A DNA stretch of 64,000 bases from Arthrospiribacter ruber (lineage in GTDB: Bacteria > Bacteroidota > Bacteroidia > Cytophagales > Cyclobacteriaceae), in assembly GCF_019343195.1 (NCBI RefSeq), contig NZ_RPHB01000008.1:248001-312000 (forward strand). Direction: 5' to 3'. Numbering within the stretch: the first letter of the stretch is position 1; each line of letters starts with the position of its first letter. The notes under the pieces are model-generated. The model saw only the letters and a list, made by a program, of their open reading frames with translations. It was not told the DNA's origin and did no database searches. Both the position numbers and the translations under genes were made by a program. This document shows, in pieces, positions 32,129-42,700 of the stretch.

Positions 32129-34537
32129 TTAAAAACTGTAATTCAAACCAACACTGACTAATCTTCCCGGAGCTTCCTGTACCCTGTTACGAACCTGGGC
32201 AGCTGTGGTCTCAGTTCTTATTTTGCGGTTGGTTGCAAAAGCGTCTACAAGTCTTACATTTAGGCTGGATCTTCCTTTGAACAGGCTTTTGGAAGCGGCA
32301 AAGTCCCAAAATGCGATGGTGTTTTCAGTCCTGTCAAAAGCTATTTTCGGCCCTACAGCGTTATATGCGGCTTGTATAAATATCCCGGGTTTGTCAAAAA
32401 CCAAATCTCCGATGAATTTAAATGACCAGGCAAATTGATCCTGCAGTGCGCCATCCTGATCTTCTCCTTTTATCGCTGAAGCAAACCTTGAATAGTTGGT
32501 GTTGATATTTAACCACTTCAAAGGCTGGATGGCAGCCAATATTTCAATCCCCTGGATATAGGCTTCACCAATGTTTTCATCTCGTTCCATTACCACCCCA
32601 GGTTCTACATCAGTGATTACTTTTTGAATCACATTGGTCAAATCCCTTCTGAACAGGTTGGTCCCAATATTTAACAATTTGAAATTCTTCATGTAGCCTA
32701 TCTCATAGGCCCAAGCGAATTCCGGAAGCAGATCTGGATTTCCGGCTTTGATTTTGGAAGGATCAGAATTGTCCTCGAAAGGATTCAATTGGTTCATATT
32801 GGGTCTTCTGATCCTCCTGCCAAATGAAAATTTCACAAATTGAGTGGTGTCAATATTGTAAAAGGCATTGATTGTAGGCAAAGGCATGTGATAAGAAGAA
32901 ACCACTTCATCATCAGTCAGGGTCGCAAGAGAAGCGTAGTTCACATATTCATGCCGGTATCCGATTTCAGCTCTTAATTTATTGAGATTGAATTCATTGT
33001 TTACAAATATGGAATGAATCGTTTCATGGTAATCGAAATTATTTCTCCCATCAGATTCAGGTAGAAATATGTTTTCCACATAGTCAAATCGCTCAATTAG
33101 CTGGGCTGAGTTCCTTGACCTATTAAACAGTTTATAACCTGATCTGAAATTGAGGTTCTTAGATATCGGCTTAAAGACCATCGCCTGAAAAAAGAAATTG
33201 TTGTCATTAAAACTCTCATTGTTTCTCTGGATACTTGGCTGATTGTTTAAGTGTTCTCCAGACTCGGAAACCCTTTGGTCAATTTGGTCCCTTTCCTTGA
33301 TTTGCGGGGAATACACATAATTACCAAACACTTCCAAATAGCCACTGTTTTTGAAATTCAGGAGATAGTCCAACCCAAATTGGTGAAATGCAAGGTCTTC
33401 AATCCTATCCTCTACCCTCAAAGTCCTGTTGTTAAAAGACTCGTCTGCCCTAAGGTTTCTGGTATCAGTATTTTTGATCCGGTTTTCCCATTGGCTGCCA
33501 TAGAGATATTCTGCACCTATTACAGACCTTTTGGTTGGATAAAATTTTGCTCCTGTTTTGAAATTTTGTGAAAGCAGATCCCTGTATTCTGTAGCATCTA
33601 CTTTCCTAAATCCATTTATTTCACCTTCCCTATATTGTATCTGCTCTTCTGTCTCTACCATTAGGGAATTATCCCTGAAAAAAAACTGATTTCTATCAAA
33701 ATGGGTATACAGATCCACATTTCCTACTTTATGTGAAAGGGAAGCTGAAAGATTGTATCCGCCCCGGTTGTCATAAAATGCTCCTATGTTTCCATGTGTG
33801 CCAAATTGCGCATCTTTTTTCAGAATTATATTCACTATACCACTGATGCCATCCGCATCATACTGTGGGCCTGGATTGGAAATGATCTCAATGCGCTCCA
33901 CAGCAGTGGCGGGAATCTGATTGATGAGCGTTTCCCTACTGTTACCCTGGATTCCGGAATTCCTGCCATTGATCAAAACCAAGGTATAGGACTTTTCCAA
34001 TCCCCTATAACGTACATCCCTAGGAATACCTGGAGGTCCCCCCATCCCTACAGAAGGCATAAGTTTCAGAATGTCCCCGGCAGTACCTCCCTGTGCCACT
34101 GGGAGGTCCTTAGCGGAAAACACGGTCTTCTGAGGACTAATTTCTGTTATTCCAATAGAGGCTGACACCATAACCTCTGAAAGTTGCCTGCCCGGATTTT
34201 GCATGGAAATATTTCCCAGTTCGAGCCTTTGCTTGTCTTCATTTAGTTCTATGCCTTGAACAAATAGATGCTCATGACCCACTTCGGTCAGTTTTAGATC
34301 AAATTTCCCAAAAGGAACCCTCTCTAAAAAAAACCTCCCATTTTCATCAGAAAAAGTTTTAGCCACTTCTTTCTCCGAATCGTGGTCAAAAAGAAACACA
34401 TAGGCAAAGGGCACTGGGTTTTTCGTACCAGAATCCAATACCCTTCCGGAAATATTGCCCTGTTGAGCTACTGCATTGGTTCCAAAGGCCAACATTAGAG
34501 CCATTATGGGGTAAATAATTGAGTATATCTTTTTCAT
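32129..34537 (-). CDS. TonB-dependent receptor (cassette A)
   Basis: An 802-residue outer-membrane receptor: signal peptide (about 1-24), carboxypeptidase-regulatory-like domain (about 27-110), plug (LVLINGRNSGIQGNSRE, RIEIISNPGPQYDADGISG) and a C-terminal barrel of the OMP_b-brl_3 type (FSFGRRIRRPNMNQLNPF is the usual fingerprint), ending SVGLNYSF. Receptors of this subtype differ from the siderophore-type receptor in cassette B. It has an iron box at its start and a second, perfect one upstream of the candidate promoter. The gene is followed closely by a PepSY protein, so iron-chelate uptake is the likely role. The substrate is unknown. Confidence 0.9.
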   Translation of the reverse strand: MKKIYSIIYPIMALMLAFGTNAVAQQGNISGRVLDSGTKNPVPFAYVFLFDHDSEKEVAKTFSDENGRFFLERVPFGKFDLKLTEVGHEHLFVQGIELNEDKQRLELGNISMQNPGRQLSEVMVSASIGITEISPQKTVFSAKDLPVAQGGTAGDILKLMPSVGMGGPPGIPRDVRYRGLEKSYTLVLINGRNSGIQGNSRETLINQIPATAVERIEIISNPGPQYDADGISGIVNIILKKDAQFGTHGNIGAFYDNRGGYNLSASLSHKVGNVDLYTHFDRNQFFFRDNSLMVETEEQIQYREGEINGFRKVDATEYRDLLSQNFKTGAKFYPTKRSVIGAEYLYGSQWENRIKNTDTRNLRADESFNNRTLRVEDRIEDLAFHQFGLDYLLNFKNSGYLEVFGNYVYSPQIKERDQIDQRVSESGEHLNNQPSIQRNNESFNDNNFFFQAMVFKPISKNLNFRSGYKLFNRSRNSAQLIERFDYVENIFLPESDGRNNFDYHETIHSIFVNNEFNLNKLRAEIGYRHEYVNYASLATLTDDEVVSSYHMPLPTINAFYNIDTTQFVKFSFGRRIRRPNMNQLNPFEDNSDPSKIKAGNPDLLPEFAWAYEIGYMKNFKLLNIGTNLFRRDLTNVIQKVITDVEPGVVMERDENIGEAYIQGIEILAAIQPLKWLNINTNYSRFASAIKGEDQDGALQDQFAWSFKFIGDLVFDKPGIFIQAAYNAVGPKIAFDRTENTIAFWDFAASKSLFKGRSSLNVRLVDAFATNRKIRTETTAAQVRNRVQEAPGRLVSVGLNYSF

Positions 34538-34540
34538 TTA

Positions 34541-34557
34541 TTTAGATTAATTAAAAA
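34541..34557. promoter_or_regulatory. Half-degenerate iron box at the cassette A receptor start
   Basis: TTTAGA-TTAAT-TAAAAA: left arm perfect, right arm with two changes. It begins 4 nt before the ATG and overlaps the expected transcription start. Confidence 0.45.
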
Positions 34558-34562
34558 CAATA

Positions 34563-34592
34563 CAAAAATGAGGTTCTAGATTTAAAAATCAA
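34563..34592 (-). promoter_or_regulatory. Candidate receptor promoter, cassette A
   Basis: Minus-strand -33 TTTG (TTG at 34590-34592) is followed 19 nt later by CATTTTTG (34563-34570), one change from the TAnnTTTG -7 consensus. The repeat R-B begins at about 34586, so the -33 part belongs to the repeat and the -7 part to the cassette. Confidence 0.45.
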
Positions 34593-34597
34593 ATTTA

Positions 34598-34614
34598 TTT
34601 AGATTAATTCTAAA
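34598..34614. promoter_or_regulatory. Iron-box palindrome upstream of the cassette A promoter
   Basis: Perfect TTTAGA-TTAAT-TCTAAA, just upstream of the -33 element and inside repeat R-B. Identical in copy 2 (48819-48835). Confidence 0.65.
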
Positions 34615-34736
34615 TTGATTTTTTCTATGGGATTTCAGAAATAAATTTTTAGTTGGTTCTACTGATAGTTTGAAAAAAAGTCTTTAGTAAATTGATAAAA
34701 GGTTAAGGTATAAATCCTCAATAAGCATATATTATT

Positions 34737-34940
34737 ATGGCTAGAAAGTTCAGTTTGAAGTTTGACAAAAGGCCTGCAAAATTCCATAAGCAAAATGACA
34801 AGAAGATTGATCAGCTCTGAGTTCCGCAAAATATAGAAAATTGGCATAAACCTAATGTCGCTTAAGTTTTTGTTGATGGAACTGGTAAGCCAGGAAAAGA
34901 TGCTCAAGGAATTGTATGAGGAAATATTACAATTATTATG
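34737..34940 (+). pseudogene. Decayed small frame in repeat R-B
   Basis: An ATG at 34737 opens a 27-codon lysine-rich frame (MARKFSLKFDKRPAKF...) ending at TGA 34818-34820. After frame changes, a coiled-coil-like MELVSQEKMLKELYEEILQLL continues to about 34940. The same broken pattern occurs in copy 2, so the decay preceded the duplication. Family not recognised. Confidence 0.4.
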
Positions 34941-35049
34941 AATCTTGATTTCTATTTATGAGAAAATTATTAACATTTTTCTCCAAGTTTATAAGCAATT
35001 AAATAGGGTCAATAATAAGTGATCTGAAAAATATATTCAATCTGACTAC

Positions 35050-35169
35050 ATGATGTATAGAATGTTTTTTTGGAAGGAAAACAAAATTTGGATCATTGTA
35101 ATGAGCCTTACCAGAGTAAGATTTAAAAAACTGATTTTAAGTACTTGGCTGGAAAATGCATACCAATAG
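35050..35169 (+). pseudogene. Truncated frame in repeat R-B
   Basis: The first 39 codons correspond to the 84-codon frame at 49270-49524, but here a TAG (35167-35169) replaces the tryptophan region, after which the remaining sequence is still recognisable on DNA level. Likely a relic. Confidence 0.4.
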
Positions 35170-35400
35170 GTTAAGATTATTGACAACAAAGGTATTCCTT
35201 CAGGAGAGGTAAGTAAACCTACCATTCTTGAGCAATTAAAAACATAAATTCCCAACCGGTTTTTGATGTAGGTTATGGAGAAGGCTGGCTGTGTAAGAAA
35301 TTTAACGAAATAGGAATAAAAGTCTTTGGATTGGAAGGTACGGAGAGTTAGATATTTGTTTTAGGACCGCAAAGCTCAACAAATCACTTTTAGAAGATTC

Positions 35401-36231
35401 AGGCAAAAAAGGAGGTCCCCCTCCCCTTTCCTCTACATCATGCCTTCATCTGCAAAGCTGAAATAGGCACAGTCTATAAAGATGATATGATCCAGCACGA
35501 TGATGCCAGGTGCTTCCCTGCCTCAGAGAGTTTCCTGGTCAGTCTTCTGTCCTGCTCTGAGGGTTTCAAGTTTCCTGAGGGATGGTTGTGGACCAGGATC
35601 ATCGAGCAGCTCTGGTTTTCCAAAGCATGTTTAAAGATCACTTTGGGATCTGCGATGGTGCCGCATGTTCCACCTGTGCTGATCCTTACTTTTCTGATGA
35701 CCTGATTTTTTCTGTTCAGAAGTATGATATAGAAGTGTTCCACCAGTTCATCCAAGAGGTCTGTTTTCATCATCTGGTAGATATCCGTAGAGGAGCATAT
35801 CTTCATCTTCTTTTGTTCGGGCTCCCTTATTCTTCTCCTTCCCATTTCAAAAGCCAGTACCAATGCCGTTGCTTTGGCTTCACCAATACCTCCTACCTTC
35901 ATCCAGTCATGTAGGGAGTATTTGGCCAAAGCTGCCAGACTGTAGTTTTCAGCTGCCAGTATTGCCTTTGCCTGTTCTGAGGTAATCCCACCTATTGCAG
36001 CAATCAGGTGAAAATCGGAAAGGGCTGATCTTCCTTTGGTGTAAAGGATTTCAGTTTCTTCTCTGAGGATGTTTCTGGAAGTAGCTATGATATTGTTGCA
36101 GACTTTTCACTCCTTGCCCTAGAGCTTTTGTTTAGCCCCTCCCCCAGGAGTCTGCAAACCACTGAAAGCAAGGTGGAACGGAATAAATCCTGTTCGGTAT
36201 ACCTTTCCTATTTATGCCGTAGTCCCTTGCT
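35401..36231. repeat. RadC-type repeat element, copy 2
   Basis: Same element as 3262-4091, embedded in repeat R-B. Its distal edge at 36231 matches copy 1 base for base up to the CCCTTG at 4086-4091, after which the sequences diverge at once. Confidence 0.8.
35433..36106 (-). pseudogene. RadC-like JAB/MPN protein, copy 2 (frameshifted)
   Basis: Close in sequence to the RadC-like frame at 3294-3968, including the HNHPSGNLKPSEQD metal motif. A one-base deletion after KLSEAGKHL (where copy 3 reads CACCTGGACATC and this copy CACCTGGCATC) shifts the frame and removes the last about 25 residues; the original frame resumes beyond it and ends at TAG 35433-35435. The start region lacks a normal codon in the same way as copy 1. 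A broken copy. Confidence 0.8.
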
Positions 36232-36396
36232 CCCTTCAGAAAACCCATCAGCCATGTGTGGTTTCAGGACTCCTATATTTGGCTTTCAAAAGGCCGGAAG
36301 TAAATAATTGAAATTTTTAAAAATTCTGTATGACTACTTCCCTGGATAAAAAATAATGTTTAAAATATAGACACAAAAAAGTCAATAATATCAACA

Positions 36397-36636
36397 ATGG
36401 ATATTTTCGAAATTCTTACCCTTATGGATGAAAAAGAAATACAGGTCAATAAAAAGCTGGAAAGCATCATTTCATCCAATCCGGATCCCTTTCCCTTTGA
36501 GCGGATCAATAAAGGAAAGTCACTCTTAAAGCTTATGGAAGAAATCAGGAAGTGCATAGAAACGGATCAATTGCTGCTTGCGGGGATGAAATTAAAAGAG
36601 CTGGAATATCATGGGATACAGCTCCTGTTAAAATGA
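36397..36636 (+). CDS. Small helical protein of repeat R-B, copy 1
   Basis: A 79-codon frame; a shared start at the second ATG (36424) is likely because copy 2 has ATA in place of the first ATG. The product is charged and helical (SSNPDPFPFERINKGKSLL, then LMEEIRKCIETDQ), with no membrane segment. The frame is also open in copy 2 (49925-50137) despite many base changes, unlike the other frames in this repeat, which hints that the protein is real. I do not recognise it. Confidence 0.45.
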   Translation: MDIFEILTLMDEKEIQVNKKLESIISSNPDPFPFERINKGKSLLKLMEEIRKCIETDQLLLAGMKLKELEYHGIQLLLK

Positions 36637-36833
36637 ACGCTATGACATGCTATCAAAGTTATCGCATATAGATACATGAACCCTGTTCAAGTTTGATTTC
36701 TTTCTGGCATATACAAAAGGTTTTACCTTGAACTAATTTAAATAAAAGGCTAATTCTAAGTTATTTGTGTGAGGGATAATACCGGGCAAAACTTACAACT
36801 CCCAATCCACAAAAGTAATAACATAGGTTCCTA

Positions 36834-38147
36834 TTAAATTTTCATGGTTTTAATTTGGGAAACAGGCCGGACTTTTTTCCTTGCCCTTTTCTTTTTTAAC
36901 TTATTGATCCAGATCAGTGTTCCTGTCACGGGAAGACTGGTTGCAATCAGGCAGGAAAGAAAATATAGCAATTTACTGAACTGTCCATAAACATCTCCAA
37001 CATGTAGGGCCTTTATGGAACTTGAAACCCTGACATTGAAAGGCTTTTCTCTGAAAATATCCTTCTCTGTTAGGTCAGCTGTTTCCATATCAAGGACTAC
37101 TCTATCCGAAGCAGCAGGGGCAAAAAATCCAATTTTTGATTTTTGAATGTTCAGGTTTTTGCCTCCTCCTTGTGGAAGGGATATCCTATAATTTCCAGGG
37201 TAATCCAACACTGCATCGGCACTGCTGATGTACTCAAAAATTGACAGGGGTAATTCTGATTCTTTTCCAGTGGAAGGCGCCTGTTGGCCTCTTCTTCCCT
37301 GACCGGCGGATGGGTTACCGGGGCCAGGTCCCTGTCCGGGTCCCTGTTCTACTCTTGGCTTGTAGGTTCCCAAAGTTTTTTGAAGTCCTTCTCTGTACCA
37401 GGGATACGACCAAAACGGACCTGTTACCCCCATCAGAAACAATATGATACAGGAATAGAAGGCAAGGGTATTGTGAAGGTCATGGTTGGTTCTCTTCCAG
37501 CTTTTACCAAACTTAACCTTGAGTCCTTGTCTGAAATTCCTCACCCTCTGGGGAAACCAGATCACCATGCCGGTAATCACTCCCAGAGTAAAAAGAATGG
37601 TAGCTGCCCCTGTTATATAACTCCCAAGTGTTCTGTTAGAAAGCTCCCCTATGAGTGGGTTTTCAATTTTATCCAGCAAGAGCCACCTGTGGAGGCTAAA
37701 AAGGTAGCCCATAAATTCTGCTGCGCTGTTGTGCTCATTGCTATTTCCAAGAATTGTCCCCTTATAAGGATCTACATAATAGATGGTTCCAAATCTACTT
37801 TGAGAACCTTCTTCTCTTACGGTAATCTGATAGGGCCTTTTTTTGCTTTCCTCAATCAGGATGGTGGTCACTGCCCCTTGACTTTGTTGCCTGACCTTTT
37901 CAATGGCTGATTCAGGAGTAATTTTTCCCAGGCCTTTCTGATAGTCCACTTTGTACAAATGGTTCGCCCCCAGCTCCCGGATTTCTGAGTTGTAGACATA
38001 TATTGTTCCTGTTAAGCAGACCACAAATACCACCAATCCACTGATAAGACCTGCCCAGAGGTGGATATCGTTGAAGAATTTTCTTGTTTTAAGCCAGTAA
38101 GAGTTATTTGCTTTTTCCATGGGTTTCAGTTTTGCTGCTGTTGTCAT
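36834..38147 (-). CDS. PepSY-domain membrane protein of the SusCD iron locus
   Basis: A 437-residue membrane protein with the PepSY-associated helices: LWAGLISGLVVFVVCLTG near the N-terminus, a pair around SLHRWLLLDKIENP and the DLHNTLAFYSCI segment, and a C-terminal SCLIATSLPVTGTLIW. Candidate heme histidines lie in HLW, SLHR, DLHN and ALHVG. A Gly/Pro/Gln-rich insertion (PGQGPGPGNPSAGQGRRG) at about residues 272-295 has no counterpart in the other PepSY proteins here and may be a flexible periplasmic loop. It follows the SusD-like gene by 23 nt, so a SusC/SusD pair is coupled to an iron-reductase type protein. Confidence 0.85.
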   Translation of the reverse strand: MTTAAKLKPMEKANNSYWLKTRKFFNDIHLWAGLISGLVVFVVCLTGTIYVYNSEIRELGANHLYKVDYQKGLGKITPESAIEKVRQQSQGAVTTILIEESKKRPYQITVREEGSQSRFGTIYYVDPYKGTILGNSNEHNSAAEFMGYLFSLHRWLLLDKIENPLIGELSNRTLGSYITGAATILFTLGVITGMVIWFPQRVRNFRQGLKVKFGKSWKRTNHDLHNTLAFYSCIILFLMGVTGPFWSYPWYREGLQKTLGTYKPRVEQGPGQGPGPGNPSAGQGRRGQQAPSTGKESELPLSIFEYISSADAVLDYPGNYRISLPQGGGKNLNIQKSKIGFFAPAASDRVVLDMETADLTEKDIFREKPFNVRVSSSIKALHVGDVYGQFSKLLYFLSCLIATSLPVTGTLIWINKLKKKRARKKVRPVSQIKTMKI

Positions 38148-38170
38148 TGAATCATGTTATTGTAGTATGC

Positions 38171-39679
38171 CTAAGGCATCCACCAGATTTTACCCCTGGT
38201 CATGTCATCACTCCCCTGAGCCTGTACCTGTTGGTTGTTAGTCCCTATTTCTGTCTCAGGATACATCAGCCTTTGAGGTCTTCCTGTCACCCCGCTTGCC
38301 ACTGTTCCCGGGATTTCAGGAATTCCCAATCTTCTGAAATCAGACCATGCTTCAAAGCTGTTGATACTGTTCAGTGCAAGCCATTTCTGTAGAATGATAT
38401 TTCTCAAGGGCTCATTGGCTGAGGCAAGTGATACTGTTTGCTGGGAGTAGTATTCTTCCAATTTTTCAATAGGTACCTTCAGGTAATCAAATGATTGGGC
38501 AATGGCATTTTTGTACAACGTCTCGGTATCTGACTGTATCCACCCTCTATGGGACGCCTCAGCCTGCAAAAACAGACTTTCAAAATCGCTCAACATCATA
38601 CTGGACTGGTTCCAATTGTGAAATAGGCCCGTAGCTTGTCCCCCATTTTCCACAGGCCCTAAAAAAGCAGACGTTGAATCTCTGTCATACTGTGCATTTC
38701 CCCCGTCCATATTTCCAAAAAGCACTCCTTTATAGGATCCGTTTACAGGCAAGTAAAGCTGAGAAATGCGGGGATCCTGTAAACGGGAATATTGTTCGAG
38801 CAAAAATGTGGTCGGTCTGATGATTTGGTAATTCAGCAGGGTGTTTCCCTGCACATCGCGGTAGTAAGCTGCCCAGAAAGGATTTAATTTCCCCGCAGTG
38901 TTCAGGTATCCAGGGTTTACGGTTGCACTTTCCCCAATGTCCAAAAACCCACTTCCTTCATTGGATATTTTTAGAATTTCATTTTGGATGTAAGCATGAT
39001 CCCCTTGTTGGCTTTGTCTAACCAATGCCCTGAGCTTAACTGTATTTCCAAATTTCGCCCACAATTCCTTATCCCCTTCAAAAAGAATATCTCCATGGGT
39101 CTGTGGTAAAATTCCGGACATTTTCACTTCCTCAATACCTAGGCTGATCAGTTCCAGGGATTTTTTATACACCTCCTGTCCTGCTTCATATTTGGGATTT
39201 AGAATGTTGTTTCCCTGAGCGGCCTCATCAAAAGGAATGTTGTTGTACACATCTACCAACCTAAGAAACAGCCATCCCTGCATAATTTTGGAAACTCCGG
39301 AATAGAAAAACTGCCCACTTTCCAGGGCTTCCTCTTCAATCAGTTTGAAGAACAGTATGTTGTTGAATCCATTTTCCCAAACCGGTATGCCTTCTCTTTG
39401 GCTTCTGATATTGAGTCCATTGTATGTTTTCAGGTCAAAAAACTGGTTGATCCCTTCATTGTTGGTCCCCCAATACCCCGCCCAGAAAGCACCCATAGAG
39501 TTCAACTGAAGGCTCTCCTGATTGACCGTTGAGACCAGAGCTCCCGGCAATTTGGCACTCAGGGGCAAGTTTTCAGCTATTGGGCTGTTTGGATTGGAGT
39601 TCACATCCAAAAATGTATCACAGGCAACCAGCCCGGTCAACAAGACAAATGACAAGATAATGTTGTGTATATTTTTCAT
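38171..39679 (-). CDS. SusD/RagB-like outer-membrane lipoprotein (SusD-like_2 type)
   Basis: A 502-residue lipoprotein: signal peptide with LVAC lipobox (about residues 16-19), then DTFLDVNSNPNSP, a motif typical of the SusD-like_2 branch, and a C-terminal MYPETEIGTNNQQVQAQG segment also typical. SusD proteins cap SusC channels and bind the substrate at the surface. It is 24 nt downstream of its SusC partner and 23 nt upstream of a PepSY gene. The operon has an iron box and a PchR-like regulator, so its ligand may be an iron complex and not a glycan. Confidence 0.9.
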   Translation of the reverse strand: MKNIHNIILSFVLLTGLVACDTFLDVNSNPNSPIAENLPLSAKLPGALVSTVNQESLQLNSMGAFWAGYWGTNNEGINQFFDLKTYNGLNIRSQREGIPVWENGFNNILFFKLIEEEALESGQFFYSGVSKIMQGWLFLRLVDVYNNIPFDEAAQGNNILNPKYEAGQEVYKKSLELISLGIEEVKMSGILPQTHGDILFEGDKELWAKFGNTVKLRALVRQSQQGDHAYIQNEILKISNEGSGFLDIGESATVNPGYLNTAGKLNPFWAAYYRDVQGNTLLNYQIIRPTTFLLEQYSRLQDPRISQLYLPVNGSYKGVLFGNMDGGNAQYDRDSTSAFLGPVENGGQATGLFHNWNQSSMMLSDFESLFLQAEASHRGWIQSDTETLYKNAIAQSFDYLKVPIEKLEEYYSQQTVSLASANEPLRNIILQKWLALNSINSFEAWSDFRRLGIPEIPGTVASGVTGRPQRLMYPETEIGTNNQQVQAQGSDDMTRGKIWWMP

Positions 39680-39703
39680 AGCGATTCAAATAAAGTGGAT
39701 GGT

Positions 39704-42700
39704 TTAGAAGCTGGCCAGGAAAGTCATACCATAAGTTCTCATGGGCGGTAACTGTCTAAAGCTGTAGTACCCATCGGTATTGTTGTATAGGTATTCAGGA
39801 TCTCCGATATTATTGTCTTTGTGGCGAATGATAAACAGGTTGGTCGCGACAAGGCCCAAACTTGCTTCTGAGAGGAAGCCCATTCTGTCCACCACAGCCG
39901 GGGGAAGGCTATAGCTCAAATTTAGCTCACGTAGCTTAAAGAAATCGGCTTTGGCCGCAGTGTTGCTCTGTACAGCCCCCTGCCTGGTCCAGAACTCCTT
40001 ACCTCCACCTGAAGTAAGCAGTTCGGTGTTTTCAACATATTCCCCGGGAGAAACCTCAATGACTGAATTGGGCCAAACAAATGCTTCTCTTCCATACTGG
40101 GCAGTGATGGGATGTGTCCCAAATTCATACATAGGCGGAACAGTCTCTGAGTAGAACCAACCACCAAGTCTTGATTCAAACTGGGCCGCCAGGGTGAAGC
40201 CTTTATAGTTGACTTGGGTACTTAATCCGAAGATGTATGGGGGGACCATTGGTCCTAGAATCACATTCTCCTCAGCGACAAGGGGATCTCCGGTCTCTGC
40301 GTCCACCACTACCCTACCCTGTGGGTCTCTTTGGTAGTCACTTACCCACAAAGTGGGAAACTGATGTCCTACAAATGCATAGGACTGTCTAAAGTTCTGT
40401 CTAAAGTCTGCTCCTCCGTAGAGTTCCCTAACCATATTATTGGTGTAGGTGAAATTGAATCCCATGTTCCAGGTCCATTCCATGTTTCTGACCACATCTC
40501 CACTTAGGGTAAGCTCTATGATGTTATTGGTCACCCTTCCTGAATTGACCAGCATGGCATTATAACCGGTAGCCCTTGACACATTGGCATTGGAAATCTG
40601 CCCATCAGAGTCGGTATAAACATAGGCAGCATCCAGGTATAGCCTGTGATTGAAAAGTCCTACCTGCAATCCCAATTCATAGGAAGTTACAAATTCAGGT
40701 AAAATTCCCGGGTTAGGATTGGTCAGTCCCGGCAAGAAGCCTACGGTATTCCCAAAGGGAAAGCCGTTCAGCTGGCTATAAGGATTATTAAGCTGATATG
40801 GGGATAAGGTTACATTCCCTGTTTTGTTCCATGAGGCATAGAGCTTAGTATAAGATATTTTCCTCTGTTGTCTAATGGCCGGAATGGCTTCGGAAGCTAT
40901 AAATGAGGCACTTATACCGGGATAGAAAAAGGACCTGTTTTCCTTGCTTAAGGTAGAGATCCAATCGTTTCTTCCGGTAAAAGTAAGGTAAAGGAGGTCT
41001 TTGTATCCAGCCACATACTCGGCATATACAGCCAATGAACGCTGTTCTGATAGAGAGGAGCCTCCGGTCAATTCACCTACCCGGCTACTTTGGTTGAAAA
41101 TATCGGTATATAGGAGGTTTGTCGCTGCTACGTTGTGTTGTTTTCTATAATCAGTTCTGAGGTTATGTCCGATCAGCAGGCGATTGCTTACCGTGCCTAT
41201 ATCCTTTTTAATACTCATGATCAAATCACTGTTGAACCTTCTGTAGGTGAGGCTCTGATCATTGACAGACCCGGGCGTATTTCTGGTTCCGGGAGCTTCA
41301 TATTTATTTGTAGTATTTCTGATTTCATCCATGGAGGCATACATTCCTGCCCTGTAAAGGATTTCCATCCAAGGTGTCACCTGGTAGCTGAATTCAATTT
41401 TCCCATTGAGGATTTGCTGCTGATTGGTCTGACGGATATTGTCTATCAGAAAATAGGGGTTTCTCAGCCAGGAGCCGTTCGGAATAAAGTAATTGTTGGG
41501 ATTACCTGGGGAATTGGGATCCTGCCAGTTTCTGATCAGGTCATAATCAAAATTGGCCGGAAACCTGTAAGCACTTATCCAGGGTCCATCTGGGGTTACA
41601 TCCTTCCTGTTGTTGATGAAGTTGATGTTATAGGAAGTCCGGAGTTTACCAAAATTTCTGGATCCGTTAAACCTAAGGTTCACCCTTTCATTCTTATCAT
41701 CCGGTATGATTCCCGTTTGTCTGACGTGTTGTGCGGAGAGAAAATAGGTACTGATATCATCTCCACCTGAAAAAGACACATCATTCTGCAGATTCAGGCC
41801 CTGTTGAAAAAGGTTCAATCTATTGTCTCTTTCAGGTGCGGCAAATAATACCATGGGCTGTGTACCATCAGGCAGGGGGGTTCCAAAGGGCTGCATGCTA
41901 CCATCAAAAGCAGGCCCCCAGGATTCAAAAGTTACCGGACTGTAGACTCCATTGTTACCCTGACCATAAACAGTCTGGGCCTCAGGCAAGAGGTAAACAT
42001 TGGAAAATGTAGTGGTATTGCTTACCCTTACCTGACCTTTTCCCTTGGTTCCTCTCTTTGTAGTGATCATAAGCGCACCATTGACACCTTCCGAGCCATA
42101 CAGGGCTGCAGCATTGGCACCTTTTAATACGGTGATGCTTTCTATGTCATTGGGGTTGAGTCTGGAGATATCAGGAATCGGGACACCATCCACCACATAG
42201 ATGGGTTCATTGGGGTTTCTGCCATCAATTCCAGAGCTTCTTTGAAGTGATCTATTGCCTCTAAGTACCACCTGGGCTGCAGGATCTACTTTACTGTCAT
42301 ACATGTTGATCCTTAAGCCGGCAACCTTTCCTGACAATCCGAATATCGGGTTGACTACTTTGCCCTGATTCAACTCCTCAGACTCCACGATCTTGGATGA
42401 GGAGCCCAGTTCTTTGGCCGATCGACTTATGCCCAGCGCCCCGACCACCTCTACTTCAGACAGCAAAGTGGCATTTTCCTTCAGGTAAATGATCAGCTCC
42501 TCTTCTGCTTCCGGGACGATGACTTCTTTTGACAAAAATCCGATAAATCTAATGATCAACACATCTCCTGGGTTGGCATACATCCTGAATTTTCCGTCCT
42601 GATCAGTTACAGCAGTCGTCGGTCTGTCTTTGATCTGTATGGTAGCACCCGGCAGAGGGTTTTTAGAATAATCTTCTATGACGGTCCCAGAGGCATGAAA

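Larger units (their letters stand above)
34586..36640. repeat. Cassette-end repeat R-B, copy 1 (with RadC-type element inside)
   Basis: Direct repeat of 48807-50137. Over the first about 500 bp I count only about half a dozen differences, then similarity loosens. In order it holds an iron box, decayed frames, the RadC-type element (35401-36231) and a 79-codon frame at the far end. Copy 2 lacks about 700 bp that copy 1 has between about 35637 and 36340. Confidence 0.88.

Noticed and set aside
34659-34907. An identical 82-codon minus-strand frame in both R-B copies
   Set aside because: It is antisense to decayed frames on the other strand, and identity between copies only reflects the recent duplication of the DNA.
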